A stretch of DNA of 64,000 nucleotides from Heterotrichella gracilis (lineage: Eukaryota; Sar; Xanthophyceae; Tribonematales; Xanthonemataceae), in assembly GCA_032358255.1 (NCBI GenBank), contig JAULBX010023852.1, forward strand, positions 1-64,000, given 5' to 3'. Positions 33,791 through 43,003 of this stretch are shown here, piece after piece. Made by a program: the position numbers and the translations under genes. Below the pieces are notes generated by a model. It worked only from the letters and a program-made list of their open reading frames with translations. It was not told the origin of the DNA and ran no database searches. How positions within the stretch are numbered: position 1 is the first letter of the stretch; every line of letters begins with the position of its first letter.

Positions 33791-35103
33791 TTATCCGCCC
33801 GCGGCATGGTCAATGGTGAACATGCGCGCCATGGAGTTGAACCCCCGCCTGTCCCCGTTGCGCAGCAGGTTGCCCGCGTCGCAGTTGAGGGGGCTGTCCG
33901 CTGCTGGGTCTGACATGAGGGCAATGAGTGCTTGGCACACCGATTGGAGGGTCCAGGCAGGGCTCCAGGCGTTCTTCAAGATGTCAAGGCAGATCTCGCC
34001 GGTCTGTGGGCACGAGCGGCGAGGGTGTGTGCAGGGCAGAGGCCACTATCGAATAAGGATGTGTGTATGGAACAGGGCTGTGTTCCAGAGTGGGAGGGGT
34101 TCGGTGGTGTGCTGGGCAGGGGGTGGGCACCAGCTAGAGTGTGGTGTTCATCACAAACCCTAAAGCCTAAACCTCGCATGTGACGCCGCACCCACAACAT
34201 GAATAGTGTGTGTGCCCAATGTGAACCTACGCAGGCTTTGCAATGGATGGAGTGTGTACAGCCTTGCACCGGTGTGCTAGCAGTGAGAAAAGGAGTGCCC
34301 GACTGTGTGGGTTTAGGTTTTTAGGGTTTACCTTGAAGTGCACGTTTGGGTGGAAGATCTTGGTGCGGTAGCGCACGTTGGGCGGGACCAGTGGGTACTG
34401 CTCAGGCACGTTGATCACAAGCTCGAAGGAGCCGCCTTCATAGGGCGTGTCCTTGGGGCCCTGCGGGGTGACAACAGGGTTATGGGAGGGGTGGGTGCGC
34501 TGTGCCTCGCTCCCGGCATATTGTAAATGCTTGAAAGGACAGGGCAACAGTGAATTAATTGGGTGCAGCATGTGGCCAGTAGGCAGCACGTGCTACATGC
34601 CGACGAATCTCACAAAGCTAGGTCATGGCATGTGATATGAGGTACACATGCAAGCCACCATGGTAACCCAGGAATCAACATAGGAAGCCAAGCTATTGCC
34701 ACTGTTTGGCGACATGCACACAGATATGTGGCGTTGGCTGGAACAAAGCCCCGGGCACCAGTAGACTGCAAAACTCCAGGGAACCCATAGCCCACAAAAC
34801 TGCTGTGCCTCTCACTCTCACCTTCACTATCGCCTTCCACACAAAGATGTTGGTCTCGTCGGGTATGACCTGTATGTCAGAGTCCTCCCCAAGCTTGGAT
34901 AGCTCCTTGTATTCCTACGGCGCACGGTCCAGGGACACCTAAGACTGCGTGCAGTGCACGCAGATTGCTCACCGCAATGCATGCATATTGCCCATCAGTT
35001 TTTACGACACATACCGACCTCCAAGGGTTAGCCCTATGTTACCTGTGCATTTTGATATATTGTGTGGCGCACGTACCTTAAATAGACGCGTCCTTGCAGC
35101 CAT
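33791..35103 (-). CDS. PEX4: Peroxisomal ubiquitin-conjugating enzyme E2 (peroxin-4)
   Basis: Four exons: 35103-35077, 34914-34822, 34460-34332, 34003-33791, giving 153 residues (Arabidopsis PEX4 is 157). PEX4 is anchored by PEX22 at the peroxisome and mono-ubiquitinates the import receptor PEX5 so that it can be recycled. The E2 fold is complete: MAARTRLFKEYKEL helix 1, GPKDTPYEGGSFELVINVPE, the HPN motif at 77-79 (KIFHPNVHFK), catalytic Cys at 88 (TGEICLDILKNAWSPAWTL) and the PEX4-typical DSPLNCDAGNLLRNGDRRGF near the C-terminus. The WSPAWTLQSVCQAL run and the NCD-GNLLR block separate it from general UBC4/5-type E2s. The ATG at 35103 gives the normal start of the family. It is convergent with ALG8. 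Confidence 0.92.
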
Positions 35104-35501
35104 CACGTGGCTTTCCCGATGCGTCCTTCTGTAGGCTATGCAGACCGGCAGGAAACACGTAGATGTTATACGCCGAATTTTACATCACAGTGAGACGGTA
35201 CGCAAAGGTTTGGCACAGGTCAGAGCGGAACAACAGGCCATGTATGCGGATTTTAAGCCATAGTGGGTGTGCCTAGAAAGCATGCTTGGGAGGCATTCAC
35301 GCAACTTTTCAGCAGTATTCAACAACGGCTTTCTTCGTCTAGCATGGATTTTAAAGAGCTCGTTCACCCAAGTTGGAGTGGCTATTTTAAACGAAAAGTA
35401 AACGCTTTATGAGTTCCGAAGTCGACCGTGCCTGCATTGCACTACAATACCCTAGCTAAGGGTTATGAAGCCGATGCGACCCTCCGAAGGTCGCATTCAG
35501 T

Positions 35502-35522
35502 AGAAAGAAAGAAAGAAAGAAA
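35502..35522. repeat. (GAAA)n microsatellite
   Basis: About five copies of gaaa in a row. Confidence 0.95.
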
Positions 35523-35617
35523 CAGAACGCCCCCATGGCACGGTCACACTGCTGAGCATGTCGCCCTCCCAACTTTCCTTGGAGGGTAGGGGGACGTTGT
35601 CACCACGTTGGGGGGTG

Positions 35618-35621
<4 letters not shown>

Positions 35622-35648
<27 letters not shown>
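35622..35648. repeat. (TG)n microsatellite
   Basis: About thirteen TG dinucleotides in a row. Confidence 0.95.
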
Positions 35649-36286
35649 GCGTGCGTCGGCCCCGCCCCCCACCCTCCCTCCCTGGCCACTGCAGTGGCGG
35701 ACCTCAGGAAAGGTGCGAACCCTCATCACCATAAAGCTGAATTGGTTATACTCGATATGATGTTTTGCCCAGCCGGGGCATTCTTTGACGTTTCTCACGC
35801 ATGACAGCAGCCAGCATGCAAGGGCAAACCCTGACAACCTGCACACCATGCAGTGCTTGTATACGGTAATAAATTGATAATAAATGGAAGGAGTCTGGAG
35901 GATAAAAGCAATAGAATTAGAGCGTAAAAATGTCCTATAGATGGTTGATTGGTACATTCCCTCCCTACCCATATCCCCTCAGCCCCCCAGCCACAATTTG
36001 CCGACCACGTTTGCTGGGCGCCTTTTCCTGGCTGTGAAACCCCGTTGAGGGATTAGGTACTCGTCTGAGCGATTTGAACCCCCCTCATGGACACCCCTAG
36101 TACACTGTGAAACACAGCACCTCAGCTCAAGCTACCCTCTTGTAAGACAAAACCCGCGCTCCACCACACCCGCCCGCCCACACCCGCCAGCATCCACAGC
36201 TTGAATAACGAAATGTATTCCATGCTTGGCCATTTAAGCCACTTGTTGACAGAAAAGAAACCGCTCTACTGCAGTTTGCCAAGGGT

Positions 36287-37086
36287 TCACGTTGGTGCGC
36301 TTGACTTTGCCTTGGCCAGCCACCTCCAGCCCGACACGGGGTCCCTCGCGCACCCGTAGCCTTGCAGCAGCATTTGGCCCAGCAGTGCCTGAGACTCCTG
36401 CACATACCAAGGGTCACTTTATGTATGCTATCTGTACCCACCACAAAACACCCCCCGCTGCAGCGCGTTGGTGAGGGGTGGTCCCCCAAGAGGGGGCGCT
36501 ACAGGGGGATGTGGGTCCATGCCATAGGAGGAAGGAAGTGCATGCAAGTTGGTTGAGTGTGGTGTGCGGAGGTGGTGGGTGAGGCACCTGGCGTTGCAAG
36601 CAGAGGCAGTGCTCACAAGGATTCGTTTTAATAGCCAACCCTGGATACTAGAATAGGGTGTGTACAAGAGCCCAAGTCAACTTACTCCAGAGGATAATTA
36701 GGTAATTTCGCTGTGTTTGCTGCACTATTTGCAAGGTGGCGATGGTGACAGGGTTTAGGTGTACACGAATGACAGGTTCATATGCATGCATGCATAATCG
36801 CATTGCATGCACAAGCGAGTTATCCCTACCGGTATCCCCTGAAGCGCCTCCTTCTCTGTGTCCTGGTACCACTTCTTAATCACTTCCTCAACCACAAGCT
36901 TCAGTGGCGTCCCTTTGGCGGGTTTGCTGCTCTGACGGTGTTGGTGCTGGTGTTGGGGCTGGTGCTGGGCCATGCCCGTCAACGTGCCATGGGCTGCGTT
37001 GCAGCCATAAAACGGACAAACGGTCTCCCAGTAGAGGAACGTGGTGCGCGGGCTTGAGGTGGAGCTGTTCACCACCGAGGAGTACA
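36287..37086 (-). CDS. Unrecognised protein with C-terminal Sel1-like unit (5' end not found)
   Basis: Two exons fit in phase: 37086-36830 (acceptor GTTAG, phase needing one upstream base) and 36397-36287 with stop TGA. The upstream exon codes a Cys-containing stretch (YWETVCPFYGCNAAHGTLTG), a Gln/His run (QHQPQHQHQHRQ) and an amphipathic helix (LKLVVEEVIKKWYQDTEKEA). The last exon codes ESQALLGQMLLQGYGCARDP + VSGWRWLAKAKS, which fits the Sel1-repeat pattern A-x2-LG-x3-L-x-G-x-G-x4-D-x6-W-x2-KA. Sel1 repeats are protein-protein interaction helices. No start codon is in the frame, so at least one exon lies upstream (37.1-38 kb). An alternative reading of the last exon in another frame is also open to a stop, so the splice choice is uncertain. 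I do not recognise the family. Confidence 0.45.
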
Positions 37087-38101
37087 CTAACAGTGGTTGA
37101 ACTTTAAAGTTGCCTATAGGATGCTGCAGCCTAATTGTTCACATCGTCTTTAGTGCTGCAAATGATTCCCACTCGGTTTATGCTCAACGTCAACTGTGTC
37201 AAGATGCAGTTTCCCTGGTATTTATGAATGGCGTGTTTGGGATCAGTAACCCTATTTAATTGTACTGACTTTCCTTTTTCTCCAGCACCGCCTTTGTCCA
37301 CAAAATTTGAGCTCCAGTGTACGTCCCAACACACCTGACGGTAGGCCTAGAACCTCGCTGTATTTCAGTTGGTTGACCTTAGACCCAATCCCTGATGCAA
37401 TGCAGCAAGGCTACTGGATAAGAGCCTCAGCGGCATCAATGCTACATTGCGGCAGCAGTGCTACCACAGTGGGCGGTATTATGTCCACACTCGAATAATT
37501 TTTGTGGCCACCTTTCTCAGCCCTTGATTGACCACATTCATGTACTCCTGTGGCTGCCCCTGTCAGCCTTGACAGGGTGTCACAGCGGTATTGGTGGATA
37601 TACATGTTGTTGCAAGGTGACCGCACCAATGGCGGCAGAGCGTTGTGTGCCACGAACATGCGGCAAGGCATATTGGAAGTTGACCGCTCTCCTCTTCTGT
37701 GTGTTGCCAATGAGCACGGTACCCACATAAAAAATATTGCATTGTGCATCTCAGCAATATTGAGATGCACAATGCAACATGGGTGGCTAAGGTACAATGG
37801 TTGGCCAAGCCAGGGAACAAAGACTAGTGTGGCGGCAGTGACTATGTTTCATGCAATAATGAGACTAGAAAGTACAATATGGCTACGCAAGCAAAAAGGG
37901 CCTGATTCTCACTACATTTCTTATTGTGGCCCAGCCTCTCGAACCACTCAACCGTTAAACCCTTGGAATATCTGGAAGCAACTTGCATCAGGATTGCATG
38001 GCCTGTGGCGTCCACTGCGGCTAGTGTGAACTGATGCCTCCCACCCTCATAAAGGACACATGGAACTGTAAATGTTTGTATGCCCAGTGTTCAGCGCTTC
38101 A
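37087..38101. other. Intergenic region with a perfect inverted repeat
   Basis: It lies between the Sel1-like gene and the F-box/LRR gene. It may hold the missing first exon(s) of the former. It contains the hairpin listed separately. No coding motif is recognised. Confidence 0.45.
37737..37777. repeat. Perfect 17-bp inverted repeat (hairpin, 7-nt loop)
   Basis: The arm ttgcattgtgcatctca (37737-37753) is followed by gcaatat and then its exact reverse complement (37761-37777). It could be a terminal structure of a small inverted-repeat element, a cruciform or a small-RNA hairpin. No poly-T or other terminator feature follows. Confidence 0.9.
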
Positions 38102-39631
38102 CTAGCTCCCAACTCTCCTCAAACTCCCAAGGGAAACCGCACAGGTCAGCATCAGTAGGCTGACCATCCATACCCCTACCCCCTGCCCCACCGTGCTTGC
38201 TCCAGGCATTACCCCCACCCCCGCCTGTAGGGCAATGTCCTCCCAGGTGCCTGGTCCTGTGTGGAACTGCAGGCGCATGGGGTGCATGCTCCTCAACGCC
38301 AAGCGCTCCAAGCTTGGAAGAAACGGCACCACCACCACCTCCTCCTCCACCTCCACCTCCACTGCCCCCCCCACCATCGCCCCATCCTCCGCCACCACCC
38401 CTCCCTCCACCACCTCAGCTGCCTCCCCCCCTGCTTGGCCACCAGCAAACACCACCTGCAGGTGCTTCAACCTCTCCAGCTGGGGCAGCGCCTCCATGAA
38501 CGTCCCATACTCCTTCCTGCACCCCAGTGCAATCCCCACCCGCTCCAGCAGCATCCCCCGGCCCTGCCACTGCAGCCCGCCCTGCACACAGGCATACTGC
38601 TTGCCTGGCACAAGCGCGGGCGGCCCCAGGTCGAGGGTCAGCAGCGCAGGGGGCAAACAGTCCCCGCTCATTGTGATGGCCTGGCCTGTGTTGATCGCCA
38701 GCAGCTGCAGTCCAATCGGCAAGCTGGCGCGCTCTATAGTGATGGACCACCCCCCCTCTATCTTCAGGCAGCGCAGGGCGGTGCACCAACCGAACCCCAG
38801 CTCCAGGTTCTCTGTGAGCCCAAGGACCAGCTCCAGCGTTGCGAGGTGAATCAGGTCGCGCATCTGCCTCAGGAGCCTGCTGGGGTGGGCCTGCAGGGGC
38901 TCCTCCACATCCAGCCACAGGCGCTGGAGGGAGGTCGGCAGCGCGATCGGCACCCCGGGATCTGCGGTGTGCAGCGCCAGGCTGGTGAGGGTAGTGAGGC
39001 TGCCCAGCGCAAGGAGGTCGGTCTCCGCCCTCCAGTTCTTCAGCTCCAAGCTGGCGAGGCAGGTGAAGGCCCGCAGCGCGCCAAAGGCCGCGGCGCCCAT
39101 CGCCCCCCGCTGCTCGCCCATGCGCAGGTGGGTGAGCTGGTGGGGCAGCAGGGAGGACAGCAGCCACCACACCATGCGCTCGTCCGCCCAGTCGGCTGGG
39201 TCAAAGAGCGACAGCTCGATGGCCTTGGCCGCCTTCATGCGCGGGAGCAGCCAGGCGCAGAGATTGGCCCACTCGGGGCTTTCGCCATGGGTCCATGTCG
39301 CATGCAGGTAGGCGTGGTCCCCCTGGGAGGCAAGAAGGGGGTAGGGTTTAGGGAAGGTGGTTAGGGCTTTTGGGCAGGGTGTTGTCGGGTGTTGACATAG
39401 CCCGGCAGGCGCTGGGGGAGGGTTTGGGGGATGCAAACCCTGTGCCTTAAATCCTAAACAGCAGGGCTGCTTACCTGGGTGAGCATCTGTGTGAGCACTG
39501 CCTGGATGCAAACCCTAAACCCTAAACCCTAAGCAGTAGGGCTGCTCACCTGGGTGAGCACCAGGCGGTTCCAGGCAGTGCTTGCCGGTTCCAGGGCCTC
39601 CCTCCACGCCTTGCACACAGCCTGCTCGCCC
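38102..39631 (-). CDS. F-box/LRR-type protein (second paralogue, 5' incomplete)
   Basis: Two exons are visible. 39631-39550 codes GEQAVCKAWREALEPASTAW + NRLVLTQ, the C-terminal half of an F-box-like domain. 39322-38102 codes about 406 residues of leucine-rich repeats (HQLTHLRMGEQRG, FTCLASLELKNWRAE, LTTLTSLALHTADPG, LIHLATLELVLGL, LPQLERLKHLQVV) interrupted by an acidic, valine-rich insert (VEVEVEEEVVVV). The exon join is phase 0. The frame begins with a partial codon and the acceptor AG coincides with the TAG stop of the paralogue immediately upstream, so its own start is not visible. The likely role is as a substrate receptor of an SCF-type ubiquitin ligase, inferred from the family. The donor of exon 1 is duplicated beside a telomere-like array. 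Confidence 0.6.
39462..39565 (-). repeat. Duplicated donor with telomere-like spacer in an F-box gene
   Basis: On the forward strand agggctgcttacctgggtga + gca (39463-39485) recurs as agggctgctcacctgggtga + gca at 39537-39560; the second includes the real exon end (donor at 39549). Between them sits gcaaaccctaaaccctaaac + cctaagcag, three CCCTAAA units (39508-39533). Confidence 0.9.
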
Positions 39632-40957
39632 CTAGTGCTGCTCAGCCGTGGTGACCACCTGCACCCCTGTGTCATCCGCCACTATCGTCCACCCCTGCCC
39701 CTTCACCCGTAGCTCGCTCCAATCCTGCCAACCCCCCAGGCGCAGCAGAGGGTTGACGGGCGCCGTGAGCGTAAGGGACCATGGAGTGTCATATCCGCGG
39801 CATCCCAGGGACAGAAGCTGGGCCTTGCTGCTGTCATGGGGATGCCTGGCATCTTTGTCGATGCATGTCAACCAGAGGAGGTTGGGCAGGGCTGGCAGCT
39901 CGGGGTCCATCTGAAAACCGACTGGCAAGCCCAGATGCTCCACCGAGAGGGGCACGTACCGCAGTGCTTTCTTCACGCCGGATGACTTCACCAACCACAG
40001 GCTGCGCACCGGCGGCAGAAAGCGCACCCACGTGTCCCTCTCAGAAGCCCTCCCATCCCACCACCCGTCATTCCCATCCAACGCCAGGTGCTGGAGCCCA
40101 GCTCGCCACCAGTGGCCATTCTCTGGCAGGGTGAGCCGCGCCGAGGACAGGATGAGGGTGAGGGAAGACAGTGAGGTGGCGGGGCGCAGGTCCAATGCCA
40201 GCCCTGTCCCGCGCACCATTAGCTCCAGAGCAAGCAGCTGCGGCAGGCTGCTGAGCACACCCAGCGACAGGTTGGCAGTCCGCCAAGCTGGATTGGCGCG
40301 CCCCCGAGCCCTTTGCGTGTCCACAGAAAGTGCCAGGTTTCGCAGCGAGGCCAGGCGGGGCAGTGGGAAGGGCAAGGAGGAAACCCCCATGTCCTCCTCG
40401 GAGCACCATTGCATGAACTCCAGGCGCAGGCTGGTGAGCGCTGTGAGGTTGCTGAGGTGGGCGGTCACGGGCGCCATGCTGGCACGCACCTGCACCTCAT
40501 CTGTGGCGACATCCACACTGGGTGTGGCTGACTGCGCCCGCATAGTCAGCGACAGCTCCTCCAGGCCACGCAGCTGGCAGATGGGGGCCAGGACCGATGC
40601 AAAGTACTGTAGCGGGGATGGGTGCGCACGTGCTCCTTGAATAGGATGGTTGTCATGCACCGTTAAGCGCAACGAGCGCACACAGGCGGGGTTGAGTGCG
40701 GCCACCAGCAAAGCGCAGGTGGCAGCGCTCAAAGCCATGGAGATATCCAGCTCCCTGGTTTGGGATAGTCGACTGGGGCTGCTCACAACAAGCATCCAGG
40801 TCATCTTCCCTCCAAGTGGTGCATCTGCTGGGTGAGCTGCATCCACCCGCTCCCACAGCACGCCCTGGCAGTTCAGCAAGTGGTGCCAGCGCCTGCACAC
40901 TGCGCTGGTGCACGCTTGCTCCGCAAAAGGAAGGCACAGCAGCACCTGCGGCAGCAT
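39632..40957 (-). CDS. F-box/LRR-type protein
   Basis: A single open frame of 441 codons starts at ATG 40957. Residues 1-45 are F-box-like (LPQVLLCLPFAEQACTSAVC, RRWHHLLNCQGVLWERV), followed by leucine-rich repeats (LRGLEELSLTMRAQ, LTALTSLRLEFMQW, LPRLASLRNLALSV, LPQLLALELMVRG, LPALPNLLWLTCID) and a conserved end (LRVKGQGWTIVADD). It is the intact counterpart of 322-1785, with matching N-terminal and C-terminal blocks. The stop codon TAG at 39634-39632 abuts the next paralogue's exon directly. F-box/LRR proteins select targets for SCF ubiquitin ligases; no substrate can be inferred. Confidence 0.7.
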   Translation of the reverse strand: MLPQVLLCLPFAEQACTSAVCRRWHHLLNCQGVLWERVDAAHPADAPLGGKMTWMLVVSSPSRLSQTRELDISMALSAATCALLVAALNPACVRSLRLTVHDNHPIQGARAHPSPLQYFASVLAPICQLRGLEELSLTMRAQSATPSVDVATDEVQVRASMAPVTAHLSNLTALTSLRLEFMQWCSEEDMGVSSLPFPLPRLASLRNLALSVDTQRARGRANPAWRTANLSLGVLSSLPQLLALELMVRGTGLALDLRPATSLSSLTLILSSARLTLPENGHWWRAGLQHLALDGNDGWWDGRASERDTWVRFLPPVRSLWLVKSSGVKKALRYVPLSVEHLGLPVGFQMDPELPALPNLLWLTCIDKDARHPHDSSKAQLLSLGCRGYDTPWSLTLTAPVNPLLRLGGWQDWSELRVKGQGWTIVADDTGVQVVTTAEQH

Positions 40958-42669
40958 TGGGTGTGGCGTTGTCGCTGCAGTAGACCACGGTCATAGGGCA
41001 TTACAGGAGGGTATTTACCCCCTGTAGTGCAAGCACGCCCCTCACATAGATGCAGAAAAGTGTATGCAGCAGGACTAACAGTTTGCAGCTGTAACAGGCT
41101 GCATGCAGCGGCACAGGGTGGTATCTGATTCCACACTTGAATAGCCTAACATCGTCAGGGTTTGGACTCCGCGATAGGGTTTCTGTGGGGCACTTGCCAA
41201 TCCATGAATCACACCTGTGCTAGCGCGCCATCAGGCAGGCTGTTGATGTGAGAGGTGATTGAGCGGTGAGGGGCACGTTCTGTCGGTTGCAACCTGTCCT
41301 CCCCAGCGCTTGTACTGAGTGTCACCCCCTTTGGAGACGCCATGGCACCAACTGCTTGGTGTCCAACACAGGACAGAGTCTTGGAGGGCAGGAGTCTCGG
41401 GGCAGCAACAGTGCAGTAGTCAGTGTATAGCAGGTGCTGTGGATCCGCCTCTGATCCAGAACGTGGGTGTGGGGGTGGGTACAAGGTCTCTTGGGTAACT
41501 ATACACCAGGTGGCTAACATACCAGTTGGGGTGGAAGGCACGACGGTCATGTGCTGGTGGGAAGCCCAAAACAGCACTAGCAAGTGGAGTGCATGCAGGT
41601 TCCACACGACAGCAGTAGTGGGCTTGTAAGGCTTGGTATCTGTGAGGCTGCCCCTGGGGCTATTAATCGCTTGCTGATTGCAGGATGACGTGGGCTGCTC
41701 CTGCTGTTCCAGAAAGAAACTCACTCACTCAGCGAGTACTGTGTCAGATGCAGCTCTAGGATGCAGTATTGGTAGTTCCGTACAAGTGCAAAGTGTGGTT
41801 AGGGTTTGTCAAGGCTGCCACTTTGTAACGTTGGGTAAAAAGGGACAGGTCGTTTGCATGCATGCATATAGTTCAAACCAAACGACGAGAAACCGTGCCT
41901 GCACAGAACCACCTTCCTCTGTCACGCTGTCAGGCCGCGTAGCAAGTGCGCTGTATATATATCACATATTCATGCTATTGCTTGATAGCTTTCCAGGAGT
42001 TGAAGACACCCCATACGTCACGAGTTATGGCTGCCCGGCCATGCAGACTCGGAGTTCTGTAGAGGGCACCAAACCCTCCCTTAACCCTAAACAAAGGTCA
42101 CAACATGCCCAACCCTGCAGGTACCAATTGTCCCTCTCATGCTCACAGCTACGTTGCATGTATTTCCTGTGTTCCAGCGCTAGCCAGAAGAGACAAACCG
42201 CATGTCTTTACACTGCACTTTTACAGGAGCGGTCAACCAGACTTTGGAAGCAACAAAATTTGACGATCAGTATCGTTTAAGGGGCGCCAGAAGTTATGTA
42301 ACTGGCAGTCGGCTGCGCCCAGTGTGGAGTGGCTGCCATAGCGCAGGCTCAGTTGCTCACTGTCCCAAAAAAAGGTTCCTGGCACGGCCCAAACAATTTG
42401 GGTTGCCTGGGATATATGTTGCGCAGTGGGTGTGAGTTCGGAGAACCTGAATGAAGTTGCATGTGTGATGCAACCCAACTGGAACGGCTTGAACATCCAA
42501 ATACAGGCTGTCAGCCTTCCCTATCTACTACGCAACTCCACGTTGTGCAAGTCATGGGTCTCACGCGTGGTGATGAGCCTCCCACTGAGGGAGGGACACC
42601 CTAGTGTCTCACCGAGAGGTGCTGGCAGTGGCGCAGGAGGCAGGGAGGACGCCCGCACAGGTGAGGTGC
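40958..42669. other. Intergenic region, no supported gene
   Basis: Upstream of the F-box gene. Open stretches on the minus strand at 41209-41724 and on the plus strand at 41678-42280 have no recognisable motif. Contains ttgcatgcatgcatata (41854-41870). Confidence 0.45.
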
Positions 42670-42885
42670 TAAATATTGAACAAGGAGGTTGTTCAATGTC
42701 AGTTGTTCAATACGTTGGTGTTACCAGTGCTTTCCTATGGCTGTGAAGTGTGGGGAACGCAGTACATGCAACCTGGGTGTGAGGTACTTGAAAAGGTGCA
42801 CAAGCTGTTTTTGCGCAAATTATTAGGGGTCAGGAATTCAACCGCAAAGTTTATGATGTACAGTGCTGGGACTGCATCGTCTTCA
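42670..42885 (+). mobile_element. LINE-type reverse transcriptase remnant
   Basis: A short plus-strand frame reads CQLFNTLVLPVLSYGCEVWG and then EVLEKVHKLFLRKLLGVRNS + TAKFMMY. This is the conserved thumb/post-palm signature of non-LTR retrotransposon reverse transcriptases (LF-x-LV-x-PVL-x-YG-x-E-x-WG, then E-x-x-H-x-x-F-x-R-x-x-LGV-x-x-ST). The catalytic YADD region is not present nearby and the frame soon loses similarity, so this is a fragment of a degraded element. Confidence 0.7.
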
Positions 42886-43003
42886 ATTGAATCCCATTTG
42901 CAATACGGAAAAGAAGGAAAACCCTGGTGCTATAGTTCACAGTACCTACATCCAATCACACAGGCCGTGACCCAACACCCTAGCCCAGACCCTAGCCTTG
43001 GGT

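Larger units (their letters stand above)
35104..36286. other. Intergenic region with microsatellites
   Basis: This is upstream of PEX4 and downstream of the next reverse-strand gene. It contains a GAAA run at 35502-35522 and a TG run at 35623-35648. No coding sequence is recognised. Confidence 0.5.

Noticed and set aside
33162-34163. Open frame of 333 codons on the plus strand
   Set aside because: It is antisense to PEX4 exon 4, is Pro/Ser/Arg-rich and has no recognisable domain.
38261-39364. Open frame of 367 codons on the plus strand opposite the LRR gene
   Set aside because: The reverse strand shows clear leucine-rich repeats; this frame is the GC-rich shadow.
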